Position numbers and translations under genes: made by a program. This document shows, in pieces, positions 14,688 through 23,610 of a DNA stretch of 35,710 bases (the first letter of the stretch is position 1; every line of letters starts with the position of its first letter). The notes under the pieces were generated by a model, which had not been told where the DNA came from, ran no database searches, and saw only the letters and a list, made by a program, of their open reading frames with translations. Origin of the DNA: an uncultured Eubacteriales bacterium (GTDB lineage: Bacteria; Bacillota; Clostridia; Oscillospirales; Acutalibacteraceae); assembly GCA_934486705.1 (NCBI GenBank), contig CAKSQS010000022.1:1-35710 (forward strand). Reading direction: 5' to 3'.

Positions 14688-17634
14688 TGCCGTCACTCCT
14701 TTCGTTAAGCGCGCCTATAAGCGAGCGCAGCCTTATTTTTACCGCGCCGAGGTTGGTTATCTCGTCAATTTTTATTTGGGTGTAAAATTTGCCGCGGCTC
14801 TCTAAAATTTCGCGCACCTCGTCTGTTGTAATGGCGTCCACCCCGCACCCGAATGACACTAACTGCACAAGCTCGGCGTCCTTATGCTCTGCGGCGTAGC
14901 GCGCCGCGCGGTAAAGCCGCGCGTGGTATGTCCACTGGTTTAGTACCTTTACCGTGAAAGGCTCTGCAAGGCTGAAAACGCTGTCCTCACTCACTACAAC
15001 AAAGCCGAGGGTATTGGCAAGTTTATCAATGCCGTGCCCTATTTCCGCGTCTATATGGTAGGGTCTGCCCGCCAAAATCATAATGCGCTTGTTGTTTTCC
15101 CGCGCGAATTTAAGCGCCTGCGCGCCCTCTTCCCTTACGGCGTTCATATATTCGGCATAGCGCGTAAGCCCGTATTCTACCGCCGCTTTAACTTCCGATT
15201 TTGTTATTCCCTCATAAAATTTACCGAGGTAATTGTACAGCTCCTTTGCAAGCTCTTTTTTACTGTTAATATTAAGGTAGGGGTATAAAAATTTAACCTT
15301 TTTAAGCTCCTCAACATTGCCGTTTAAAAGCTCGGAATAATAGGCTACAACGGGACAGTTGTAGTGATTATCAGTCATTTTTTCGTCCATATTGTAGGTA
15401 AGGCAGGGATAGAAAATCGCGTCCACACCGTCCGATATCAGCGTTTCAATATGCCCGTGCATTATCTTTGCGGGGTAGCACGCCGTGTCGGACGGAATAG
15501 AAAACTGCCCCTTTTCGTAAATGCGGCGGGTGGACATGGGCGATACTTTTACATTAAACCCGAGTTTTGTAAACACCGCGTGCCAAAGCGGCAAAAGCTC
15601 GTACATACCGAGTGCTAACGGCATACCCACCGTGCCGCGTTTCCCCTCTTCGGATTTAAGGTGTGTTAGGTAATTCCGCTTAAATTCATAAAGATTCGGC
15701 AGCTGCTCGCCCGCCGTTGCTTTTCCGAGCCCCTTTTCGCACTGGTTGCCCGAAATAAACTTCTTGCCGTCACCGAATGAGTTCACCGTAAGCCTGCAAT
15801 GATTCGTGCAGCCCTGACATACCGCCGACTTTGCCGTGTGGGTAAAGCTTTTTAAAGCCTCGGGCGAAATAATGCCCGATTTTTCGCATTTTTTTGAATA
15901 AAGCGCCGCGCCGTAAGCACCCATAAGCCCCGCTATTGAGGGGCGGATAACGTTATGCCCTATTTCCCTTTCAAATGCGCGTAAAACCGCGTCGTTATAA
16001 AACGTGCCGCCCTGAACCACTATTTTTTCGCCGAGTTCTGCGGCGGATGACGCACGAATAACCTTGTAAAGCGCGTTTTTAACAACGCTTATTGAAAGTC
16101 CTGCCGATATATCCTCAACCGTTGCGCCGTCCTTTTGCGATTGCTTAACGGATGAGTTCATAAACACCGTGCAGCGGCTGCCGAGGTCAACGGGCGCTTT
16201 TCCCTCTAACCCCTTTGCGGCAAAATCAGCTATTGTGTAGCCCATAGCCTTTGCAAAGGTTTCAAGAAACGAACCGCAGCCCGATGAGCACGCCTCGTTC
16301 AACATTATGCTGTCGATAGCGCCGTTGCGTATTTTAAAGCACTTAATATCCTGCCCGCCGATATCAAGTATAAAGCCCACATCTGGCTCAAAATACTTTG
16401 CGGCGGTGTAGTGCGCAATGGTTTCAACAAGCCCCAAATCAACCGAAAAGGCGTGCTTTATAAGCTCCTCGCCGTAGCCCGTTACCGACGAGCCTGCAAT
16501 AATTATGCGGTCGCCGCACTTTTCGTAAATTTCGGTCAGCTGCTCGCGCACAATTTCAACGGGGTTGCCTTGGTTTGACGCGTAGTATGAATAGAGTATC
16601 TCGTTATTTTCATCAAGCAGACACAGCTTTGTGGTGGTAGAACCGCAGTCAATGCCGAGGTATGCTTTGCCGCTGTATTTTTCAATATCCGCGTTTTTAA
16701 CCGACGAAGCGGCGTGGCGGTGTTTAAACTCGCTGTATTCTTCTTCATTTCTGAAAAGCGGCTTTAACCGTCCCTTGCCAGTTGATACATTCGCCGCGTT
16801 TTCAACAAGGCTTAAAAGCTTATCTGCGGTAAATATTTCGGGCTGCTGCTCTGCGTAGTAAGAAGTGCCGAGCGCCACGGCAAACCGCGCGTATTCAGGA
16901 AATACCGCGTGTTCGTCGTCTAATTTAAGGGTTTCCTTAAACCTTGTGCGAAGCCCCTTGCAATAATAAAGCGGACCGCCGAGGAATAACACCTTGCCAT
17001 CAATTTTTCTGCCTTGCGCCAGCCCCGCAATAGTCTGGTTTACCACCGCCTGATAAATACTTGCCGCAACGTCCTCTTTGCGCGCGCCTTGATTTAAAAG
17101 CGGCTGAATATCCGTCTTTGCAAAAACGCCGCAGCGCGAGGCTATGGGGTACAGCCTGCCCGCATTAAGGCTTAGCTTATCAAGTTCGTCAACCGTTATG
17201 TTAAGCAGGGTCGCCATTTGGTCAATAAACGCGCCTGTACCGCCCGCGCAGCTGCCGTTCATCCGCTCGTCTATGCCGCCCTTAAAGAAGATTATCTTCG
17301 CGTCCTCGCCGCCAAGCTCTATAACGCAGGAGGTATCGGGTTCGCGCAGCTTTACCACCTGCGCCGTGGCGAAAACTTCCTGCACAAAGGGTATGTGCGC
17401 AGCCTCCGCAAGCCCTAAGCCAGCCGAGCCCGATATTGCCGCTTTTACCGTTTTATCGCCCGCAATTTCCTTTGCAAGGCGCAAAAGCTCCGCCGTTTTT
17501 TCGCGCACCTGCGAAAAATGACGTTCGTAGCGTTCAAGGAGTATTTCGTCTTTATTTCTCAAAACGATTTTTGCCGTGGTAGAGCCTATATCAATACCTA
17601 AAAATAACTCTGTTGCGGTGTTTTGTAAATCCAT
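14674..17634 (-). CDS. Double-ASKHA CoA-dehydratase activase with DUF2229-like domain
   Basis: The protein is 986 residues from the ATG at 17634; an upstream TTG at 17655 overlaps the GGAGG site. Two BadF/HgdC-type ATPase domains lie in tandem: FLGIDIGSTTAK (11-22) with cluster cysteines Cys129 and Cys168, and YLGIDCGSTTTK (325-336) with Cys449 and Cys488. One chain could therefore supply both halves of the bridging [4Fe-4S] cluster that homodimeric activators share. A Cys-rich patch follows (Cys606, 609, 613, 632), then a DUF2229/COG3580-like region. Such proteins use ATP to push low-potential electrons to a 2-hydroxyacyl-CoA dehydratase. No recognisable dehydratase or CoA-transferase genes are nearby. 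Confidence 0.85.
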   Translation of the reverse strand: MDLQNTATELFLGIDIGSTTAKIVLRNKDEILLERYERHFSQVREKTAELLRLAKEIAGDKTVKAAISGSAGLGLAEAAHIPFVQEVFATAQVVKLREPDTSCVIELGGEDAKIIFFKGGIDERMNGSCAGGTGAFIDQMATLLNITVDELDKLSLNAGRLYPIASRCGVFAKTDIQPLLNQGARKEDVAASIYQAVVNQTIAGLAQGRKIDGKVLFLGGPLYYCKGLRTRFKETLKLDDEHAVFPEYARFAVALGTSYYAEQQPEIFTADKLLSLVENAANVSTGKGRLKPLFRNEEEYSEFKHRHAASSVKNADIEKYSGKAYLGIDCGSTTTKLCLLDENNEILYSYYASNQGNPVEIVREQLTEIYEKCGDRIIIAGSSVTGYGEELIKHAFSVDLGLVETIAHYTAAKYFEPDVGFILDIGGQDIKCFKIRNGAIDSIMLNEACSSGCGSFLETFAKAMGYTIADFAAKGLEGKAPVDLGSRCTVFMNSSVKQSQKDGATVEDISAGLSISVVKNALYKVIRASSAAELGEKIVVQGGTFYNDAVLRAFEREIGHNVIRPSIAGLMGAYGAALYSKKCEKSGIISPEALKSFTHTAKSAVCQGCTNHCRLTVNSFGDGKKFISGNQCEKGLGKATAGEQLPNLYEFKRNYLTHLKSEEGKRGTVGMPLALGMYELLPLWHAVFTKLGFNVKVSPMSTRRIYEKGQFSIPSDTACYPAKIMHGHIETLISDGVDAIFYPCLTYNMDEKMTDNHYNCPVVAYYSELLNGNVEELKKVKFLYPYLNINSKKELAKELYNYLGKFYEGITKSEVKAAVEYGLTRYAEYMNAVREEGAQALKFARENNKRIMILAGRPYHIDAEIGHGIDKLANTLGFVVVSEDSVFSLAEPFTVKVLNQWTYHARLYRAARYAAEHKDAELVQLVSFGCGVDAITTDEVREILESRGKFYTQIKIDEITNLGAVKIRLRSLIGALNERSDGSGRA

Positions 17635-17669
17635 TGCTTTTTCTATCCTCCGCAAATTACTATCATATA

Positions 17670-17698
17670 ATTATATAACATTTAAGTATAAATTACAA
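17670..17698 (-). promoter_or_regulatory. Promoter for the activase-trmL operon
   Basis: Minus-strand TTGTAA (17693-17698), 17 bases, TATAAT (17670-17675), directed opposite to the ABC exporter promoter in the same divergent gap. Confidence 0.75.
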
Positions 17699-17722
17699 CA
17701 ACGGAAAATTGTAAATTTTTTG

Positions 17723-17751
17723 TTGCAAATAAAAATCGTATATGTTACAAT
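17723..17751 (+). promoter_or_regulatory. Promoter for the ABC half-exporter
   Basis: TTGCAA (17723-17728), 17 bases, TACAAT (17746-17751). It is about 25 bases before the gene's start region. Confidence 0.75.
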
Positions 17752-17783
17752 ATTTTGACATCAATTAAAAAGGCAGAGAGAGT

Positions 17784-19526
17784 ATGAAAAACAACAAAAA
17801 AGGGCTTTTTAAAAGATTTTTACCCTACCTTTTGGCATATAAGGGCACAATAGCGCTTGACCTTTTCTGCGCGTCGCTCACCTGCGTTTGCGACCTGGTT
17901 TTGCCGCTTATTCTGCGAACCATAACCAACACGGCGGTAAACGATATTTCGGCTTTGACGGTAAGCCTTGTGCTTAAAATGAGCGGGCTTTACTTAATAT
18001 TAAGGCTTATAGACGCCGCCGCGCAGTATTATATGGCGGATATGGGGCACGTTATGGGCGTTTACATAGAAACCGCCATGCGGCGCGACGCCTTTGCCCA
18101 CCTGCAAAAGCTCGGGCACAACTATTATTCAAATACCAAAATAGGTCAGATAATGGGCAGAATTACAAACGACCTTTTTGAAGTGACGGAATTTTCGCAC
18201 CACTGCCCAGAGGAATTTTTTATAGCCTTTCTTAAAATTGCGGTAAGCTTTACCGTGCTTTGCACCTATAATATACCGCTTACCCTTATAATTTTCCTCT
18301 GCGTGCCGTTAATGGTAGTCGTATCGGTTTATCTTAATAAAAAAATGCGCGCCGCATTTAAAAATCAGCGGGTGCAGATAGGCGAGTTAAACGCGCAAAT
18401 TGAGGACAGTCTTCTCGGCGAACGGGTAGTTAAGGCATTTTCGGCGGAAAAAGCCGAGCAGGAAAAGTTCAACGCGGGCAACGAAAAATTCAAGAGTATT
18501 AAAAAAGCCACATATAAAATTATGGCGCAGTTTTCCGCCTCTACCCACCTGTTTGACGGGCTTATGTATATTGTTGTAATTTTGGGCGGCGGGCTTTTCG
18601 TAATTTACGGCGGAATAACCCCCGGCGACCTTGTAGCCTATGTGCTTTACGTTTCCACACTCATTGCCACAATTCGCAGAATTGTTGAGTTTGCCGAGCA
18701 ATTCCAGCGCGGTATGACGGGCATTGAGCGCTTTTTCGAGATAATGGACGCGCCGATAGAAATAACCGAAAAGCCTAATGCCGCGGCGCTTGAATGCAAA
18801 AATGGTGAAATTGAATTTCGCGATGTAAGCTTTAATTACGAAACAGACAGCGAAAAGGTGCTAAAGCATTTGAACCTTAAAATAGCGGCGGGCGAAAGAT
18901 TAGCGCTTGTAGGCACTTCGGGCGGCGGCAAAACCACCCTTTGCAGCCTTGTGCCCCGCTTTATGGATGTTACCGGCGGCGCGGTTTTAATTGACGGTCA
19001 GGACGTGCGCGACGTGACCCTTTCAAGCCTCCGCGGCGCTATAGGTATTGTGCAACAGGATGTTTACCTTTTCAGCGGCACGGTAAAGGAAAATATTGCC
19101 TACGGGAAGGAAAACGCGACCGACGAAGAAATTAAAAACGCCGCACTGCTTGCAGGGGCTGATGAATTTATATCCCGCCTGCCCGACGGATACAATACGT
19201 ATGTCGGCGAGCGCGGAGTAAAGCTTTCGGGCGGGCAAAAGCAGCGCATTTCAATAGCGCGCGTGTTCCTTAAAAATCCGCCCGTGCTTATACTTGACGA
19301 GGCTACAAGCGCGCTTGATAATGAAGGCGAAATTTTGGTAAGCGAAAGCCTTGAGAAATTGGCGCACAACCGCACCACGCTCACCATTGCCCACCGCCTT
19401 ACAACCGTAAAGGATTACGACCGCATTGTGGTGCTGGGAGCTGACGGTATAGAGGAAAGCGGCACTCACGAAGAACTGCTTGCCGAAAAAGGCGCTTATT
19501 ATAAGCTTTGGAATAAGATAAGGTAA
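17784..19526 (+). CDS. ABC exporter half-transporter (MsbA/MdlB type)
   Basis: A protein of 580 residues. An N-terminal membrane domain of about six helices (roughly 20-310) is fused to a nucleotide-binding domain. NBD motifs: Walker A GTSGGGKTT (377-385), Q-loop VQQDVYLFSG, signature LSGGQKQR (481-488), Walker B VLILDE (501-506) and the H-loop AHRLTTV. It would work as a homodimer and expel lipids, peptides or drugs; the substrate cannot be read. It has its own promoter and stands alone in a divergent pair with the activase operon. The MATE gene downstream has a separate promoter, so joint action in drug export is only suggestive. Confidence 0.93.
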   Translation: MKNNKKGLFKRFLPYLLAYKGTIALDLFCASLTCVCDLVLPLILRTITNTAVNDISALTVSLVLKMSGLYLILRLIDAAAQYYMADMGHVMGVYIETAMRRDAFAHLQKLGHNYYSNTKIGQIMGRITNDLFEVTEFSHHCPEEFFIAFLKIAVSFTVLCTYNIPLTLIIFLCVPLMVVVSVYLNKKMRAAFKNQRVQIGELNAQIEDSLLGERVVKAFSAEKAEQEKFNAGNEKFKSIKKATYKIMAQFSASTHLFDGLMYIVVILGGGLFVIYGGITPGDLVAYVLYVSTLIATIRRIVEFAEQFQRGMTGIERFFEIMDAPIEITEKPNAAALECKNGEIEFRDVSFNYETDSEKVLKHLNLKIAAGERLALVGTSGGGKTTLCSLVPRFMDVTGGAVLIDGQDVRDVTLSSLRGAIGIVQQDVYLFSGTVKENIAYGKENATDEEIKNAALLAGADEFISRLPDGYNTYVGERGVKLSGGQKQRISIARVFLKNPPVLILDEATSALDNEGEILVSESLEKLAHNRTTLTIAHRLTTVKDYDRIVVLGADGIEESGTHEELLAEKGAYYKLWNKIR

Positions 19527-19547
19527 TTTACCGCAAACTTTTTTTGT

Positions 19548-19576
19548 TTGACAAACGGGAAAACCTGCGGTATAAT
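19548..19576 (+). promoter_or_regulatory. Perfect consensus promoter for the MATE leader and gene
   Basis: TTGACA (19548-19553), exactly 17 bases, TATAAT (19571-19576). Transcription should start near 19583, leaving about 147 bases of leader before the MATE start codon. Confidence 0.9.
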
Positions 19577-19582
19577 ATATAA

Positions 19583-19672
19583 AAATTTAACAGACTGTCG
19601 ACACGATACACGGAAGCTCTTTTTTCCTGATACGAAACGCAGAGCAGCCCCGAAGTACCGTGTCGTTTTTTT
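19583..19672 (+). promoter_or_regulatory. Structured leader RNA with terminator; candidate guanidine-IV (mepA) type riboswitch
   Basis: CGACACGATAC (19599-19609) pairs with GTACCGTGTCG (19655-19665), 11 positions with one A-C mismatch, followed by seven T (19666-19672): an intrinsic terminator in the 5' leader. The large loop holds a GCTCT/AGAGC hairpin. ACACGG (19606 onward) can alternatively pair with CCGTGT of the 3' arm, giving a competing fold. Guanidine-IV riboswitches are known to precede mepA-type MATE genes in Clostridia and act by transcription termination. The gene context fits, but I have not matched the conserved aptamer bases, so the class is a hypothesis. Confidence 0.45.
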
Positions 19673-19677
19673 ACTTT

Positions 19678-19703
19678 CACGCGCTTTCGGGCGCGTGTTT
19701 TTT
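19678..19703 (+). terminator. Second tandem intrinsic terminator before the MATE gene
   Basis: CACGCGC (19678-19684) and GCGCGTG (19691-19697) form a perfect 7-bp GC-rich stem with a TTTCGG loop, followed by TTTTTT. It lies between the first leader terminator and the ribosome-binding site, so the gene can be expressed only by reading through both. Confidence 0.8.
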
Positions 19704-19729
19704 CGTGCGGCGGCGTAAGGAGCAAAAAA

Positions 19730-21136
19730 ATGGAAAACGAACAGAACAATTCTTATCTTTCAAGCGAAAAAACGGAAAAGCTTATGCTGAAATATTCGCT
19801 GCCCTGTATTATTTCGCTGTTGGTCGGTGCGCTTTATAATATTGTGGATCAGATATTTATTGCCAATGCCGATTATTTGGGCTCATACGGCAACGCAGCA
19901 AACACGGTGGTATTTCCGCTTACGGTAATAGCCCTTGCAATAGCTGTTATGATAGGCGACGGCTGCTGCGCCTTTTCAAGTATTGCGCTCGGCAAGGGCT
20001 GCGGCGGCAACGCCGCAAAAAGCGTGTGCAATTCGGTTGTTTTATCGGTGCTGTCAGGTATAATACTTACAGTTATATACCTTGCCTGTTCCAACGGCAT
20101 AATAACCGTTTTCGGCGGAACGGTAAATAAAGAGACCTACGCCTATTCAAAAGAATACTTTTTTTGGATAACGTTAGGCTTGCCGTTTTACGTATTCGGT
20201 CAGGCAATGAACCCTGTCATCCGAGCGGACGGCAGCCCAAAATTCGCAATGTTTTCAACCCTTGCGGGCGCGGTTGCCAACATAATTTTAGACCCGATAT
20301 TTATTTTCGGCTGCCGAATGGGTATGACGGGCGCAGCAATTGCCACGGTTATCGGGCAAATAATAACCGCCGCGGCAGCCGTATATTATCTTTGCAATAT
20401 GAAAATTATAAAGCTTTCGTATAAAGATTTTCGCCTATCCCGCAGTATAATAAAAGAGACCTTATCACTTGGAATGTGCAGCTTTTTATCGCAAATATCT
20501 TTAGTGGCGGCAATGGTTGCAATAAACAATATGGTAAGAAAGTACGGCGCGCTTGACCCCGTTTTCGGGCAGACAATATATGCGCAAATTCCTATGGCGG
20601 TGCTCGGAATAGTTATGAAGGTATTCCAGATAGTGATTTCCGTAGTTGTAGGTATGGCTGCGGGGTGCATACCGATAGTCGGCTACAATATGGGCGCGGG
20701 GCTTAAAGGCAGAGTGCGGCAGCTTTTTGCAAAATTGCTCTTTGCGGAGGCCGCAGTCGGGTTTGCCGCGCTTTTAATAATTGAAATATTTCCGCGCGGG
20801 CTTATACAAATTTTCGGTGCGGCAAACGAAAGCGCATATTATACCGATTTCGCCGTAAAATCCTTTCGCATTTACCTTTGTATGATAGTTTTTGCCTGCG
20901 TTAACAAAGCGGCGTTTATATTTTTGCAGGCAATGGGAAAGGCTGTTGCCTCTACTCTGCTTTCCGTAATACGCGAAATAGTTTTCGGCGTTGGGCTTTC
21001 GGTTATATTGCCCGTGTTTTTCGGGCTTGACGGCGTGCTGTATTCCATGCCCGCCGCAGATATATTGACCGCATTTTTCTCACTTGCCGTTATAATTAAA
21101 ACATATAAAGACCTTAACTCTGCTGTGGCAGACTGA
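19730..21136 (+). CDS. MATE-family multidrug efflux pump (MepA-like)
   Basis: A very hydrophobic protein of 468 residues, about 12 membrane helices, the MATE standard. It opens with SSEKTEKLMLKYSLPCIISLLVGALYN in pieces typical of MepA/NorM relatives, followed by IVDQIFIAN. The two halves are related (NPVIRADGSPKFAM in the first, QAMGKAVAST in the second). It exchanges Na+ or H+ for cationic compounds across the cytoplasmic membrane. AAGGAG (19717-19722) precedes the ATG. A terminator-bearing leader controls the gene, suggesting it is off by default and switched on by a small molecule. It ends at a bidirectional terminator shared with ftsH. Confidence 0.92.
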   Translation: MENEQNNSYLSSEKTEKLMLKYSLPCIISLLVGALYNIVDQIFIANADYLGSYGNAANTVVFPLTVIALAIAVMIGDGCCAFSSIALGKGCGGNAAKSVCNSVVLSVLSGIILTVIYLACSNGIITVFGGTVNKETYAYSKEYFFWITLGLPFYVFGQAMNPVIRADGSPKFAMFSTLAGAVANIILDPIFIFGCRMGMTGAAIATVIGQIITAAAAVYYLCNMKIIKLSYKDFRLSRSIIKETLSLGMCSFLSQISLVAAMVAINNMVRKYGALDPVFGQTIYAQIPMAVLGIVMKVFQIVISVVVGMAAGCIPIVGYNMGAGLKGRVRQLFAKLLFAEAAVGFAALLIIEIFPRGLIQIFGAANESAYYTDFAVKSFRIYLCMIVFACVNKAAFIFLQAMGKAVASTLLSVIREIVFGVGLSVILPVFFGLDGVLYSMPAADILTAFFSLAVIIKTYKDLNSAVAD

Positions 21137-21155
21137 TTATACATAAAGGCATAAA

Positions 21156-21195
21156 AAAACGAGCAGAAACCTTTATTTCGGTTTCTGCTCGTTTT
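21156..21195. terminator. Bidirectional terminator between the MATE gene and ftsH
   Basis: A 16-bp perfect stem (21156-21171 with 21180-21195, core ACGAGCAGAAACC) with an 8-base loop. The arms are A-rich on one side and T-rich on the other, so it can serve both converging transcripts. Confidence 0.92.
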
Positions 21196-21198
21196 GCA

Positions 21199-23034
21199 TT
21201 ACTGCTCCATTATTGCTCTGAATTCGTCGCCCGAGATCTTTTCTTTCTCAAACAAAACCTTTGCAACCTCGTGGAGCTTCGGCATAGCGCCGTTCAAAAG
21301 CTCCAAAGCCTTTGCGTACTGCTTCATTACCACAGCCTCTATCTCTTCGTCGATAACCGCTGCGGTCTTTTCGGAATAGTTGGGGGTCGAAGAGAAATCG
21401 CGGCCTAAGAACACTTCGTTATCGTCATGACCGTAGGTTACAAGACCCAATTTATCGCTCATACCGAACTTGGTAACCATCTGCCTTGCAAGGGCGGTTG
21501 CGCGCTCAATATCGTTGGAAGCGCCCGTGCAAACGTCATCCTGTGTAAGCTGCTCTGCCGCTCTGCCGCCGAGCAAAGAGCAAATCTGCTCTGCAAGCTG
21601 CTTTTTAGAGGTATGACCCTTTTCGTCAACCGGCAGATACATTGTATAACCTGCAGCCATACCGCGCTGAATAATGGAAATCTGGTGTACGGGGTCTTGC
21701 GTCGGCAAGAAGTAGGAAACGATCGCGTGCCCTGCCTCGTGATATGCGGTAACCTTTTTATCCTTATCAGATACAATGTGCGATTTTTTCTCTGCACCCA
21801 TAACAACCTTAATGGTGGCCTCTTCAATTTCCTGCTGTGTAATCGCCTTTTTACCGTGGCGAACCGCAAGCAGCGCCGCTTCGTTAAGCAGGTTTGCAAG
21901 ATCTGCGCCCGTAAAGCCCGAGGTCGACTTTGCTATGGTGGCAAGGTTTACATCAGGACCGAGCGGCTTTCCTCTTGAATGAACCTTAAGTATTTCCTCT
22001 CTGCCCTTAACGTCGGGGTAGTTTACGGTTATTTGACGGTCGAAACGACCCGGGCGCAAAAGCGCTTTATCCAAAATATCGGGGCGATTGGTCGCCGCCA
22101 TTACTATAACGCCCTCGTTAGCGCCGAAACCGTCCATTTCAACAAGCAGCTGGTTTAATGTCTGCTCGCGCTCGTCATGACCGCCGCCGAGACCCGCGCC
22201 GCGCTGACGACCCACCGCGTCAATTTCATCTATAAATATAATAGCCGGTGCTTCGCGCTTTGCCTCGCCGAAAAGGTCGCGCACACGCGATGCGCCCACG
22301 CCTACAAACATTTCAACGAAATCAGAACCCGAAATTGAGAAGAAAGGAACTCCCGCCTCGCCCGCAACCGCGCGCGCAAGCAAGGTTTTACCCGTTCCGG
22401 GAGGGCCTACAAGCAAAACGCCCTTGGGTATTTTAGCGCCCAATTCGTTATATTTCTTCGGGTCTTTAAGGAAATCGACTATTTCAGCCATTTCTTCCTT
22501 TTCCTCGTCTGCTCCCGCAACATCGGCAAAGGTGGTTTTGCGCTTGCCGTCGTCCTTGCGCACCTTTGCTTTGCCGAAGCCCATGGTTTTATCAGTACCC
22601 ATAGAGGCGTTCATACGCTTCATAATAAATACCCAGAATACAACCATAACGCCTACGGTTATAAGGGTCGGCAGCAGATTCATAATCCATGCGGTCTCGC
22701 CGCCCGATTTATAATCGTACTTGATTATTTTATCCGTTCCGCTGTTTTCGGTGTTGTTTTTCAGCACAAAATCGTTGACGTCGTTATAAAATATCGAGGG
22801 GTCGGCAACCGTATAACGGTAGCTTTTGCCGTCGTCGCGCTTTGTGTAGATAAGCTGACCGCTGTGTAGATTAAGGCTGAACTCGGAAACTTTATTTTCC
22901 GTTACCAATTCAACAATCTCGTAATACTTTGTTTCGACCGTGGTTTTTGAAAGATAAGAGACCGAAAGCACCGCGATTATAAACGCAATGGGGATTCCTA
23001 TAAACAAAAGCACATTTTTCAAATTCTTGTTCAA
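21199..23034 (-). CDS. ftsH: ATP-dependent zinc metalloprotease FtsH
   Basis: A protein of 611 residues starting at a TTG with AAAGGAG nine bases upstream. Two membrane helices (about 8-28 and 115-138) flank an extracytoplasmic domain of about 90 residues. The AAA module has Walker A GPPGTGKT (210-217), Walker B IIFIDE (265-270) and the second region of homology ATNRPDILDKALLRPGRFDR. The protease has HEAGH (His432, Glu433, His436) and a third ligand in the GASNDIERAT segment. It degrades misassembled membrane proteins and short-lived regulators. It is the last gene of rnjA-rplI-dnaB-tilS-hpt-ftsH, 17 bases after hpt. Confidence 0.97.
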   Translation of the reverse strand: MNKNLKNVLLFIGIPIAFIIAVLSVSYLSKTTVETKYYEIVELVTENKVSEFSLNLHSGQLIYTKRDDGKSYRYTVADPSIFYNDVNDFVLKNNTENSGTDKIIKYDYKSGGETAWIMNLLPTLITVGVMVVFWVFIMKRMNASMGTDKTMGFGKAKVRKDDGKRKTTFADVAGADEEKEEMAEIVDFLKDPKKYNELGAKIPKGVLLVGPPGTGKTLLARAVAGEAGVPFFSISGSDFVEMFVGVGASRVRDLFGEAKREAPAIIFIDEIDAVGRQRGAGLGGGHDEREQTLNQLLVEMDGFGANEGVIVMAATNRPDILDKALLRPGRFDRQITVNYPDVKGREEILKVHSRGKPLGPDVNLATIAKSTSGFTGADLANLLNEAALLAVRHGKKAITQQEIEEATIKVVMGAEKKSHIVSDKDKKVTAYHEAGHAIVSYFLPTQDPVHQISIIQRGMAAGYTMYLPVDEKGHTSKKQLAEQICSLLGGRAAEQLTQDDVCTGASNDIERATALARQMVTKFGMSDKLGLVTYGHDDNEVFLGRDFSSTPNYSEKTAAVIDEEIEAVVMKQYAKALELLNGAMPKLHEVAKVLFEKEKISGDEFRAIMEQ

Positions 23035-23051
23035 GGGTTAAAGCTCCTTTC

Positions 23052-23597
23052 CTATTTGTCGGCGTAAACCTTAGAAGAAAGTACCCCGACATAAGGCAAA
23101 TTTCTGTATTTTTCATTGTAATCAAGCCCGTAGCCGATTACAAATTCATCCGGTATTACCTTGCCCACATAGTCCGCCTGAATATCCGCGCGGCGGTTTG
23201 CGGGCTTATCCAAAAACGCGCACACCTTAATGCTTGCGGCGTTCCTGTCCATCAAAACATTTTTAAGGTAAGCAAGCGTTACGCCCGAATCGAGAATATC
23301 CTCAACCAGCAGTATATCGCAGCCGTCCGGGTCAATGTCAAGATCTTTTTTGAACTTTACAACGCCCGTGGTCTTTGTACCGCTGTAAGAGGATACCGCC
23401 ATAAAATCGATTTGACAATCACAGGTTATCGAGCGCATTAAGTCCGCCATAAACACAACCGCGCCTTTAAGCACGCTTACAAGCAGCAGGCGCTTACCCT
23501 CGTAATCCTTTGAAATCTGCTCGCCCAAACGCTTGCAAATTTCTTTTATCTCTTCCTCTGTTACCAAAATTTTTTCAACATCCTTGTCAAGCGACAA
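23052..23597 (-). CDS. hpt: Hypoxanthine phosphoribosyltransferase
   Basis: The protein is 181 residues if translation starts at the TTG at 23597, nine bases after a GGGG site; a TTG at 23606 is possible but too close to that site. An open frame continues further upstream inside tilS but the residues are unlike HPRT. Motifs: LLLVSVLKGAVVFMADL (pyrophosphate-binding loop) and VEDILDSGVT (98-107, PRPP site). It salvages hypoxanthine (and guanine) to IMP/GMP. It lies 13 bases after tilS and 17 before ftsH, the conserved tilS-hpt-ftsH order of Firmicutes. Confidence 0.93.
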   Translation of the reverse strand: MSLDKDVEKILVTEEEIKEICKRLGEQISKDYEGKRLLLVSVLKGAVVFMADLMRSITCDCQIDFMAVSSYSGTKTTGVVKFKKDLDIDPDGCDILLVEDILDSGVTLAYLKNVLMDRNAASIKVCAFLDKPANRRADIQADYVGKVIPDEFVIGYGLDYNEKYRNLPYVGVLSSKVYADK

Positions 23598-23610
23598 TTC
23601 GTTCAACCCC

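Noticed and set aside
14674..14696. A frameshift splitting one long activase gene
   Set aside because: The downstream gene has its own GTG start with a well-placed AAAGGAG, and the overlap is a normal coupling junction, so two genes are more likely than a broken one. A sequencing error cannot be fully excluded.
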